Assembly (NCBI RefSeq): GCF_001509405.1 | Contig: NZ_CP011502.1 | Coordinates: 2,418,001 to 2,482,000 of the forward strand | Source: Aeromicrobium erythreum | Lineage (GTDB): Bacteria > Actinomycetota > Actinomycetes > Propionibacteriales > Nocardioidaceae | Reading direction: 5' to 3' | Length of the DNA stretch: 64,000 bases | The notes under the pieces: generated by a model | The model's database searches: none | Told to the model about the DNA's origin: nothing | The model's input: only the letters and a program-made list of their open reading frames with translations | In this document: positions 57,438 to 64,000 of the stretch, piece after piece | Layout: the number at the start of each line of letters is the position of its first letter | Numbering within the stretch: position 1 is the first letter of the stretch | Translations under genes and position numbers: made by a program

Positions 57438-57488
57438 ATGCCGCCGCCCGTCGCCCGGCCGCGGACCGTCGACCTCGGAGACCCCTGA
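57438..57488 (+). CDS. possible proline-rich leader ORF before the GlfT2-like gene
   Basis: A 16-codon frame, MPPPVARPRTVDLGDP, begins nine bases after TAGGCT (57423-57428) and stops three bases before the glycosyltransferase ATG. Only a distant GGAG precedes that ATG, so coupled re-initiation would help its translation. The Pro-Pro-Pro start could cause stalling. Its expression is unproven. Confidence 0.35.
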   Translation: MPPPVARPRTVDLGDP

Positions 57489-57491
57489 CCT

Positions 57492-59402
57492 ATGCCCCAC
57501 CTGCTGCAGCGCGTCCTCTTCCCCCTCGAGCGGGACCCCGACATCCTGCCGCTCTACGCCGACCCCGAGGTCTGGACGGCCGTGCGGGGCAAGCCGCTGC
57601 GCGTGAGCGACGACGCGCACGCGAACGACATCCTCGGCCGCGACCGCTTCCGGGTCCGCACGTCGCGCCGGGTGTCCTTCGCCAGCTACTTCAACGCGTT
57701 CCCGGCGGCCTACTGGCAGCGCTGGACGGTCGTCGGCTCGGTGCGCCTGACGGTGCGCACCCAGGGCGAGGGCAGCATCATCGTCTACCGCTCGAACGCC
57801 CAGGGCGTGCAGCAGCGGGTCGCCACCAACGACCTGAGCGGCCTCACCGAGAGCGTCTTCGACCTGCCCATCCGCAACTTCGGCGACGGCGGCTGGTACT
57901 GGTTCGACATCGTCGCGGGCGACGAGCCGGTGGTGCTCGAGGGCGGCGACTGGAGCACGGACGACGAGCCGGTGCGGACCGGCAACACCTCCCTCGGCAT
58001 CACGACCTTCAACAAGCCCGACTACTGCGTCACGACCCTGCGCACGCTCGCCGACCAGCCCGAGGTGCTGCGCGAGGTCGACGTCGTCTACGTCGTCGAC
58101 CAGGGCGACCAGAAGGTCGCCGACCAGCCCGGCTTCCCCGACGTCGCCGCCGCGCTGGGCGACCAGCTGCAGATCGTCGACCAGCCGAACCTCGGCGGGT
58201 CGGGTGGCTTCTCGCGCGCGATGCTCGAGACCGTCGACGCCGGGCGCAGCGACTTCCTGCTGCTGCTCGACGACGACGTCGAGGTGGAGCCGGAGAGCAT
58301 CCGCCGCTCGGTGCAGTTCTCGCGCTTCTGCCGTACGCCCACGATCGTCGGCAGCCACATGTTCGACCTGCTCGACAAGCCGATCCTGCACGCGCTGTCG
58401 GAGACGGTCGACACCTACTACTTCATGTGGCGCTCGGCGCTGCCCGAGCAGATGCGCCACGACTTCCGGCGCGCGAACCTGCGGCAAACGCCCTGGATGC
58501 ACCAGCGCCTCGACCCGGACTACAACGGCTGGTGGATGTGCATGATCCCCACCCAGGTGATCCGCGAGATCGGGCTGTCCCTGCCGGTCTTCATCAAGTG
58601 GGACGACGCCGAGTACGCGCTGCGCGCCCGCGAGCACGGCTACCGCACCGTCTCGCTGCCCGGCAGTGCGCTGTGGCACGTGTCGTGGGTCGACAAGGAC
58701 GACTCGCAGGACTGGCAGGCGTACTACCACGCCCGCAACCGCCTCCTCACCGGCCTGCTGCACTCGCAGCACCCGGGCGGCGGCAAGCTGCTGAGCAACT
58801 CCGGGCGCATCGACCTCAAGCACCTGCTTACGATGCAGTACTACGCGGCGACCCTGCGCCACCGCGCGATCCGCGACCTGCTCAAGGGTCCGAGCCACCT
58901 GCACCCGACCATGGCCGGCACGATGCCGGAGCTGCGCGCGGCCACGCGCGACTTCGTCGAGACGCAGGTCATCAGCGACCCCGAGAAGCTACCCGACACG
59001 TGGGAGGGCAAGCGAGTGTTCCCGCCGAAGTTCGACCGCGAGCCACGCGGCCCCCGCCTGGCGCTGTTCACGGCGAAGGCCGCGGCCCGGCACTGGCGCA
59101 CCGAGGTGCCCCAGGGCAACGTCGAGCGTCCGCAGGTCGAGCTGGCCAAGGGCGACGCCACGTGGTGGCGCGTCCCGGCCTACGACTCGGCCCTGATCTC
59201 CAGCGCCGACGGACGCGGACAGTCGCTGTACCGCCGCGACCGGACGACGTTCCGTCGCCTGTGGCGCGAGAGCCGTCGCCTGCACGCCGAGCTGCGCAAG
59301 AACTGGGACCGGCTGGCGCGCGAGTACCGCGAGGCGCTGCCCGAGGTCACGTCGCCCGAGGCCTGGAAGGACACCTTCGGCACCAGCCGCGACCGCGGCT
59401 GA
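57492..59402 (+). CDS. glfT2: GlfT2-like galactofuranosyltransferase
   Basis: A 636-residue GT2 enzyme matching the size and domain order of mycobacterial GlfT2, which polymerises galactofuranose. The N-terminal beta-domain (residues 1-165) is followed by the GT-A domain with TTFNKPDYCVTTLRTL, NLGGSGGFSRAMLE, LLLDDDVEVEPES, IKWDDAEYALRARE and ALWHVSWVDKDD (metal-binding His). The helical C-terminal domain is retained. The surroundings suggest a cell-wall galactan or other galactofuranose polymer. A UDP-galactopyranose mutase gene is not in the window. Confidence 0.9.
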   Translation: MPHLLQRVLFPLERDPDILPLYADPEVWTAVRGKPLRVSDDAHANDILGRDRFRVRTSRRVSFASYFNAFPAAYWQRWTVVGSVRLTVRTQGEGSIIVYRSNAQGVQQRVATNDLSGLTESVFDLPIRNFGDGGWYWFDIVAGDEPVVLEGGDWSTDDEPVRTGNTSLGITTFNKPDYCVTTLRTLADQPEVLREVDVVYVVDQGDQKVADQPGFPDVAAALGDQLQIVDQPNLGGSGGFSRAMLETVDAGRSDFLLLLDDDVEVEPESIRRSVQFSRFCRTPTIVGSHMFDLLDKPILHALSETVDTYYFMWRSALPEQMRHDFRRANLRQTPWMHQRLDPDYNGWWMCMIPTQVIREIGLSLPVFIKWDDAEYALRAREHGYRTVSLPGSALWHVSWVDKDDSQDWQAYYHARNRLLTGLLHSQHPGGGKLLSNSGRIDLKHLLTMQYYAATLRHRAIRDLLKGPSHLHPTMAGTMPELRAATRDFVETQVISDPEKLPDTWEGKRVFPPKFDREPRGPRLALFTAKAAARHWRTEVPQGNVERPQVELAKGDATWWRVPAYDSALISSADGRGQSLYRRDRTTFRRLWRESRRLHAELRKNWDRLAREYREALPEVTSPEAWKDTFGTSRDRG

Positions 59403-59420
59403 GCCCGGTCCGCCGGCGGG

Positions 59421-60392
59421 TCAGCCCGCGGGCGGCGGGGCGACCGGGCCCGGCACCGTGTCGTTGCGGGCCAGGACCTTGCGTCCGAGGACGGCCGTCC
59501 CGAGGAACAGCAGGTCGACGAGTGCCGACCAGAGCCGGCTCGCCACGGTGATCGCGAGCGCGAACTCGCTGGGCATGATGAGCGAGAGCAGCACGAGCTG
59601 GACGCCGTCGCGCACGCCGATGCCGCTGGGCAGCAGCGGCGTCGCCATGCCGAGCGCACCGGCCAGCGTGAACGCGCCGACGATGAACCAGAAGTCGTCG
59701 GCCGCGTTGATCTGCGGGTACATCGCCTTGGTCAGGAAGAAGTAGCTGCTGCCCGCCAGCACCGTGCCGATGCTGTAGAGCACGAACGAGCGGATCGTGG
59801 CGGTCGCGTTCGTGCGGACCTCCGCGAGCGCCGACTCGCGCTTGATCAGCCGGAACGCGAAGCGCGTCGCGCGGTTGAAGACCGGCGGCACGAGGATGAG
59901 CAGCATGGCGAGCGCCAGGCCCACCATGAACGCCTTCATCGTCGTGGAGATGACGTCGAGCCGCGGGTCGAGGCCGAGGATGAGCAGCGCGACGAACATC
60001 GACGCCACGATCTGCATGCCTGCCTCGAGCAGCGAGGACACGGCGAGCCGGCTCTTGGCGATGCCCTGCTGGCTGGCCAGGTAGATCTTGCCGCCGATCC
60101 ACGCGACCGTGCCCGGGATGTAGCGCCCCATCCACGCCTTCGCGTAGATGTCGGCGAGCACCGGGAAGCGGGGCAGCCGCGGGGCACCGAGGTCGCGCAG
60201 GATGAGCGCCCAGATCATCACGCCCCAGAACCGGAACGCGAGCGAGACGAGCGAGGCGAGGACGACGAGCCACCACGTGAACGTCAGGTCGCCGAGCACC
60301 GACCAGTCGAGGTCGTGCAGGTAGAGCGCGAAGAAGACGACGACCAGGACGATGAACGTCGTGACGAGCGCGAGGCGGACCCTAGAGGACAC
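59421..60392 (-). CDS. lysylphosphatidylglycerol synthase TM-region / UPF0104 membrane protein
   Basis: A 323-residue protein with about eight helices. GRYIPGTVAWIGGKIYLASQQG and the later SGIGVRDGVQL block belong to the LPG_synthase_TM/UPF0104 family, whose members often serve envelope glycan or lipid export. I chose GTG at 60392, overlapping the stop of the pyruvyltransferase gene by 11 bases; the frame is open to 60428. It is the last gene of a three-gene minus-strand set. Confidence 0.82.
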   Translation of the reverse strand: MSSRVRLALVTTFIVLVVVFFALYLHDLDWSVLGDLTFTWWLVVLASLVSLAFRFWGVMIWALILRDLGAPRLPRFPVLADIYAKAWMGRYIPGTVAWIGGKIYLASQQGIAKSRLAVSSLLEAGMQIVASMFVALLILGLDPRLDVISTTMKAFMVGLALAMLLILVPPVFNRATRFAFRLIKRESALAEVRTNATATIRSFVLYSIGTVLAGSSYFFLTKAMYPQINAADDFWFIVGAFTLAGALGMATPLLPSGIGVRDGVQLVLLSLIMPSEFALAITVASRLWSALVDLLFLGTAVLGRKVLARNDTVPGPVAPPPAG

Positions 60393-61623
60393 GGAGCGCC
60401 TCGTCGTAGGCCGCGGCGACCGACGCACGCTGGGCCGCGGTCGCCTCCTCCAGGGAGGCCCGCACCTCGTCGGACTCCGCCAGCAGCGTGGTCAGCAGAC
60501 CGCCGACCCGCGCGCCGAAGCCGTCCTCGAGCGCGTCCTCGATCGGGAGCGCGTACCGGCTCATGCCCACCTGGTCGAAGAAGACCCGGCCCTTGTCGAC
60601 GTAGTACACGTTGATCGACGGTACGCCGGAGCTGATCGCGATGATGTTGGAGTGCAGGCGGAAGCCGACCATGGCGCGTGCCGAGGAGATGACCGACCGC
60701 AGCTCGGCCGGCCCCAGGTCGTCCTGGTCGAGCACGCAGGTCTGGGTCAGGTCGCCGACGGCGGCCGCGAGGTCGTGGCAGAGCGCGGTGTCGGCCTCCC
60801 CCATGTGCATCGGCAGGAACAGCAGCCGCGAGCCGGACGCCTGGGCGACCTCGCGGACCGTGCTGCGCAGCGACGCGAGGTAGGCCTCGTGCCGCTCGTC
60901 GCCGACCGTGACGTCACGACCGAGACGCCGCAGCAGCGCCTGGCGGTACTTGAACGGCAGCAGCCCGCTCTGCTTGTAGTGGAACCAGTCGCGCGGGCCG
61001 ATGCAGACCACGTCGTCGAAGAAGTCGTCGGCGAGGCCGTAGGTGGCCACGAGCGAGGCGCGCAGCTCCTGCGACATCGGCTCGGGGCGGGGCAGCACGG
61101 CCGGGTCCGACGCCGCGAGCACCCGGTCGGCGTCGACGCCCCAGCCGAGCAGCTTGTCGCGCGACTCGTCGTCGCGGACGATGAAGCGGCGGCAGCGGCC
61201 GACGACGAGGGCGATGAGCCGCCGGCTCGACGCGGACCGCGTGGGGCCGATGCCCTGGAACGCGCCCACGACCTTGCGGTTGACGAACGAGAGCATCGTC
61301 ATCTTGACCACCCAGTACCAGAGGGCGGCCTTGTTCGTGTAGTCCTTGAGGATCTCCCCGCCGCCCCAGAGCACGACGTCGTGACGCCGCGCCTCGCGCA
61401 GCAGCCGCAGCCAGGCGAACGGCGACAGCGACTGGAAGTCCATGTCGAGGACGTCGATGTCGTACCACCGGCCGTCGCGCTCGGGGTACTGCGAGATGCC
61501 GGTGATGCGGGCCTCGGGGTCGCGCGAGCGCACCAGGGCCACGATGCCCTCGGCGATCGCGCGGTCTCCTCGGTTGGCTGCGAGGTCGCTGTTCATCAGC
61601 AGGATGCGGCGAGCCACGGTCAC
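60382..61623 (-). CDS. polysaccharide pyruvyl transferase-family protein
   Basis: A 413-residue enzyme that probably adds pyruvate ketals to an envelope polymer. MNSDLAANRGDRAIAEGIVAL, LWGGGEILKDY, VGAFQGIGPTRS, RRFIVRDDESRDKL and MVGFRLHSNIIAISSGVPSI are typical of the CsaB-like family. GTG at 61623 overlaps the previous stop as GTGA; a second GTG at 61617 has better ribosome-site spacing. The acceptor is unknown. Confidence 0.85.
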   Translation of the reverse strand: MTVARRILLMNSDLAANRGDRAIAEGIVALVRSRDPEARITGISQYPERDGRWYDIDVLDMDFQSLSPFAWLRLLREARRHDVVLWGGGEILKDYTNKAALWYWVVKMTMLSFVNRKVVGAFQGIGPTRSASSRRLIALVVGRCRRFIVRDDESRDKLLGWGVDADRVLAASDPAVLPRPEPMSQELRASLVATYGLADDFFDDVVCIGPRDWFHYKQSGLLPFKYRQALLRRLGRDVTVGDERHEAYLASLRSTVREVAQASGSRLLFLPMHMGEADTALCHDLAAAVGDLTQTCVLDQDDLGPAELRSVISSARAMVGFRLHSNIIAISSGVPSINVYYVDKGRVFFDQVGMSRYALPIEDALEDGFGARVGGLLTTLLAESDEVRASLEEATAAQRASVAAAYDEALRVL

Positions 61624-62843
61624 ACTCCTTCGTCCGCGAACAGGAAGTCGAGATGGGCACGGGCCACGGTGGGCCAGTGGAACTGTCGGGCGGTCCGCAT
61701 CGCCTCGTGTCCCATGCGTGCGCGTCGTGCGTCGTCCAGGTCGACGGCGGCGGTCAGCGCCCGGGCCAGGGCGGCGCTGTCGCGCTCACCGACCAGGAAG
61801 CCGTTCTCGCCGTCGACGAGGAAGTCGTCGGCACCGCTCTCGGCGGTGGCGATGCACACCTGACCGACGGCGAGGCCCTCCATGAGCGCCACCGGCAGGC
61901 CCTCGGCGTCGCCGCTGTCGGTGATGATCGAGGGGACCACATAGGTGCCGTGGTCCGCGAGGAGGGCCGCCTTGTCGGCGCCCGTGAGGTAGCCGGTGAA
62001 CCGCACGGCGTCGGCGCCGAGACCGAGCTCGACGGCCCGCTGCTCGAGGTCGGCGCGCAACGGCCCGTCGCCGGTGACGGTGAGCGAGACCTGCGGCCGG
62101 GTGCGACGCACCTCGGCGAGCGCCTCGAGGAGGTAGGCGACGCCCTTCTTCTCGGCCAGCCGGCCGACGAAGAGCACACGCTCGCCCGGACCGACGGACG
62201 GCTCCTCGGCGTCGGGCAGGTCGACCCCCATCGGGATGATGCGGGTGCGGGGCTCGAGCGCCGCCCAGGCGTCGTCGTCGAAGAACGCGCGGAGCTTGGC
62301 CATCGAGCGTCGGCTCACCGCCGTGATGCGCCGGGCGCGCACGGCGTGGGAGCGGACCACGCGGGGCCCGAGCCACGGGATCTTCCACCAGACGCTGACG
62401 TCGGAGGCGTGGGTGGTGAACACGAACGGCGTGCCGGTGAGCCGCCCGACCCAGCGCGCGACCACGGCCTGCGGGGTGAACCAGTGGGCGTAGACGACGT
62501 CGGGGCGCTCGCGGCGCACCAACGACCACAGGGCGAGGAACTCGCCGACGAAGAGCGTGAGGACGGTCGGCAGGAGCCAGGGCTTGGCCTGCAGCGTGGG
62601 CATGATGCCCCGACCGGCCAGCTGCTCCGCACCGCGCGGCCACGCGTAGTGGAAGCGGTGCTCGTCGTAGTCGGCGTGCCGGGTGGAGCTCTGCGTGCCC
62701 GACCGGCGGTCGTGCGGCGCCAGCACCGTGACCCGCAGCGACGGATCCTCCGCCCGCAGGGCGATCACCTGGTCGCGGACGAACGCGGGCACGGGGTCGG
62801 CGTCGTGCGCCGGGAAGGTGGAGGCGACCACGAGGAGGTGCAC
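61620..62843 (-). CDS. family 4 glycosyltransferase
   Basis: A 407-residue GT-B enzyme. The N-terminal half has STFPAHDADPVPAFVRDQ and YAHWFTPQAVVARWV. The nucleotide-sugar domain has VLFVGRLAEKKGVAYLLEAL, VTGDGPLRADLE and DAEGLPVALMEGLAVG with the retaining E-x7-E motif. GTG at 62843 starts the first strand; a start at 62879 is possible. TAGGGT at about 62957 (minus strand) may be its -10, next to a short hairpin at 62929-62947. Substrate unknown. Confidence 0.87.
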   Translation of the reverse strand: MHLLVVASTFPAHDADPVPAFVRDQVIALRAEDPSLRVTVLAPHDRRSGTQSSTRHADYDEHRFHYAWPRGAEQLAGRGIMPTLQAKPWLLPTVLTLFVGEFLALWSLVRRERPDVVYAHWFTPQAVVARWVGRLTGTPFVFTTHASDVSVWWKIPWLGPRVVRSHAVRARRITAVSRRSMAKLRAFFDDDAWAALEPRTRIIPMGVDLPDAEEPSVGPGERVLFVGRLAEKKGVAYLLEALAEVRRTRPQVSLTVTGDGPLRADLEQRAVELGLGADAVRFTGYLTGADKAALLADHGTYVVPSIITDSGDAEGLPVALMEGLAVGQVCIATAESGADDFLVDGENGFLVGERDSAALARALTAAVDLDDARRARMGHEAMRTARQFHWPTVARAHLDFLFADEGV

Positions 62844-63024
62844 GCTGCTTCGTCCCCGTCCCCGGGCGTGCTGCGGCACGCCCGTCTCGTCTCGCTGTCA
62901 CTCCCGCTGAACGGGCGGTCTGCTGGCTCTCCGACCGACGATCGGAGCCACCCCACCCTAGCAGCGCGGGCCCACGGCCCCGGGGACGCCGAAGGGCTCG
63001 CCGCGCCCCCGCAGGGCCGCCGGA

Positions 63025-63053
63025 TAGCATCGTCGATGATCTTCACGACCTGA
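63025..63053 (+). promoter_or_regulatory. predicted -10 and five-codon mini-ORF before the last gene
   Basis: TAGCAT (63025-63030) is five bases before an ATG at 63036 that opens a five-codon frame, MIFTT, ending at 63053, 13 bp ahead of the TTG start of the membrane protein. The pattern recurs at 21032 and 57438. Confidence 0.35.
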
Positions 63054-63066
63054 CGAGGGAGCCGCC

Positions 63067-64000
63067 TTGCGCGAGACCACGCCGCAGCAGCAGAGCGGAC
63101 GCGGCAGCGTCGACCGCGAGCTGATCGACCCCGCCGGCGCCACGCCCGCCCACGCCCGCTTCTGGTGGGTCGTGTCGGTGGGCCTGCTCGTCGGCCTGGT
63201 CCTGCTGAACCTCTACGTGGCCCTGTCCGCCGCCGCGCCCCGCACTCCGTACGACGAGATCGGCGTGCTGCAGGCGTCGAGGCTGCTGTCCGGCGAGGGG
63301 ACGGTGACCAAGACCCTGTCGCTCGGCTACTACCCGGGCGCGGGCCTGTTCCTCGCCCCGATCTGGTGGTTCACGCAGGACGGCGCCACGGTCTACGCCG
63401 CGGCGATCCACGTCAACATCCTGGTCGGCCTGCTCACCGTCGTCCCGCTGACCTTCCTCGGCCGCCGCCTCGGCCTCACGACGCCGCAGGCGGTCGCCGC
63501 CGCCAGCGTCGTGATGCTCTTGCCCGCGCGCACCGCCGTCTCCGACTACGTCCTCGCCGAGCAGTCGCTCGCGCTGTTCGCGGCGTGGGCGATGGTCGCG
63601 GCGTACCGGCTGTGGGACCGCCCGACCGTCCCGAACGTCGGATGGTTCGTCCTCGCGACGCTGCTCGCCTACTTCACGCACGCCCGGGCCCTGGTGCTGG
63701 TGCTCGTCGCCGGCATCTGGCTGCTGCTGCTCGTGCGGCGCCGCTGGCAGACCGCGCTCGTCGGCCTGGTGCTCCTCGGCGTGGGCCAGCGCCTCGTCGC
63801 CTGGCTCGCCGGGCTCGTCGTCAGCGAGGTCACAGTCGACGGCTTCGGCCAGGGCACCTCGCTGCTCGGCAAGCTGACGTCGCTCGGTGGCATCTTCGCC
63901 CGCGTCACCCTGGTCCAGACGTGGGCGCAGCTGTGCGCGACGCTCGGCCTGGTCGTCATCGGCGGGCTCGTCCTCACGCGGCACACGTGGTCGGACCTGC
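63067..64000 (+). CDS. multipass membrane protein, possible GT-C-type glycosyltransferase, cut by the window
   Basis: An open frame of 311 codons runs off the window. It starts at TTG 63067 with GAGGGAG six bases upstream. A polar N-terminus of about 36 residues leads to at least eight hydrophobic segments. The first outside loop has RTPYDEIGVLQASRLLSG, where an acidic pair after the first helix resembles the catalytic site of GT39-like GT-C enzymes. The envelope-glycan neighbourhood fits, but the rest of the protein is needed to decide. Confidence 0.65.
   Translation, partial: MRETTPQQQSGRGSVDRELIDPAGATPAHARFWWVVSVGLLVGLVLLNLYVALSAAAPRTPYDEIGVLQASRLLSGEGTVTKTLSLGYYPGAGLFLAPIWWFTQDGATVYAAAIHVNILVGLLTVVPLTFLGRRLGLTTPQAVAAASVVMLLPARTAVSDYVLAEQSLALFAAWAMVAAYRLWDRPTVPNVGWFVLATLLAYFTHARALVLVLVAGIWLLLLVRRRWQTALVGLVLLGVGQRLVAWLAGLVVSEVTVDGFGQGTSLLGKLTSLGGIFARVTLVQTWAQLCATLGLVVIGGLVLTRHTWSDL

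Overview
The window is chromosomal DNA from a very GC-rich actinobacterium. Gene content and order (uppS-recO, leuA, era-CBS-ybeY-phoH-HIT-dnaJ-hrcA, hemW, lepA, rpsT, holA, comEC-comEA, degV, leuS) fit the Nocardioides/Aeromicrobium group, but the genus is an inference. GTG and TTG starts are common. Many genes begin 6 or 7 bases after a TANNNT-type -10 hexamer, which indicates leaderless mRNAs. No tRNA, rRNA, CRISPR array, prophage or intact insertion sequence was seen.

Layout. Positions 1-8,700: uppS-recO, a DUF429 gene, a secreted SGNH esterase, five tandem nested-palindrome repeats (3,261-4,072), a small lipoprotein, and a three-gene lysine catabolism operon (lysine or saccharopine dehydrogenase, ALDH7-type semialdehyde dehydrogenase, HglS/DUF1338 dioxygenase). 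Positions 8,700-15,400: leuA behind a leaderless leucine leader peptide, a glutathionyl-hydroquinone-reductase-like protein, and an IclR gene divergent from a malonate carrier and malonyl-CoA synthetase pair. Positions 15,400-24,000: a MoxR/DUF58/transglutaminase trio, aquaporin, a 47-residue basic protein, small membrane and hypothetical genes, a PolX-like PHP protein and acylphosphatase. Positions 24,000-32,200: the conserved era-to-hrcA block with a CIRCE element, then two divergent genes ending in DUF3097.

Positions 32,200-42,500: a secreted CHAP protein, hemW, acyl-CoA ligase, an FAD oxidoreductase, lepA, rpsT, holA and a DUF1206 protein. Positions 42,500-50,800: comEC/comEA, an ArsR-monooxygenase divergon with two matched operators, degV, leuS and an acyltransferase. 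Positions 50,800-55,600: a sodium-solute symporter with a small membrane partner, a gene-free stretch with 30-bp tandem repeats and a 412-bp inverted-repeat element, and the TrkA/TrkB-type potassium uptake pair. Positions 55,700-64,000: a cell-envelope glycan region with a GT2 enzyme, an IspD/TarI-type cytidylyltransferase, a GlfT2-like galactofuranosyltransferase, a flippase-like membrane protein, a polysaccharide pyruvyltransferase, a GT4 enzyme and a partial multipass membrane protein.

Most genes are conserved actinobacterial functions. The unusual content is regulatory and structural: the leuA leader, the CIRCE divergon, the paired ArsR sites, the palindromic repeat array, the palindromic element near 53.3 kb, leaderless mini-ORFs in front of weakly initiated genes, and a terminator-grade hairpin inside the first codons of hemW. 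I found no clear evidence for a wholly new defence or mobile system.
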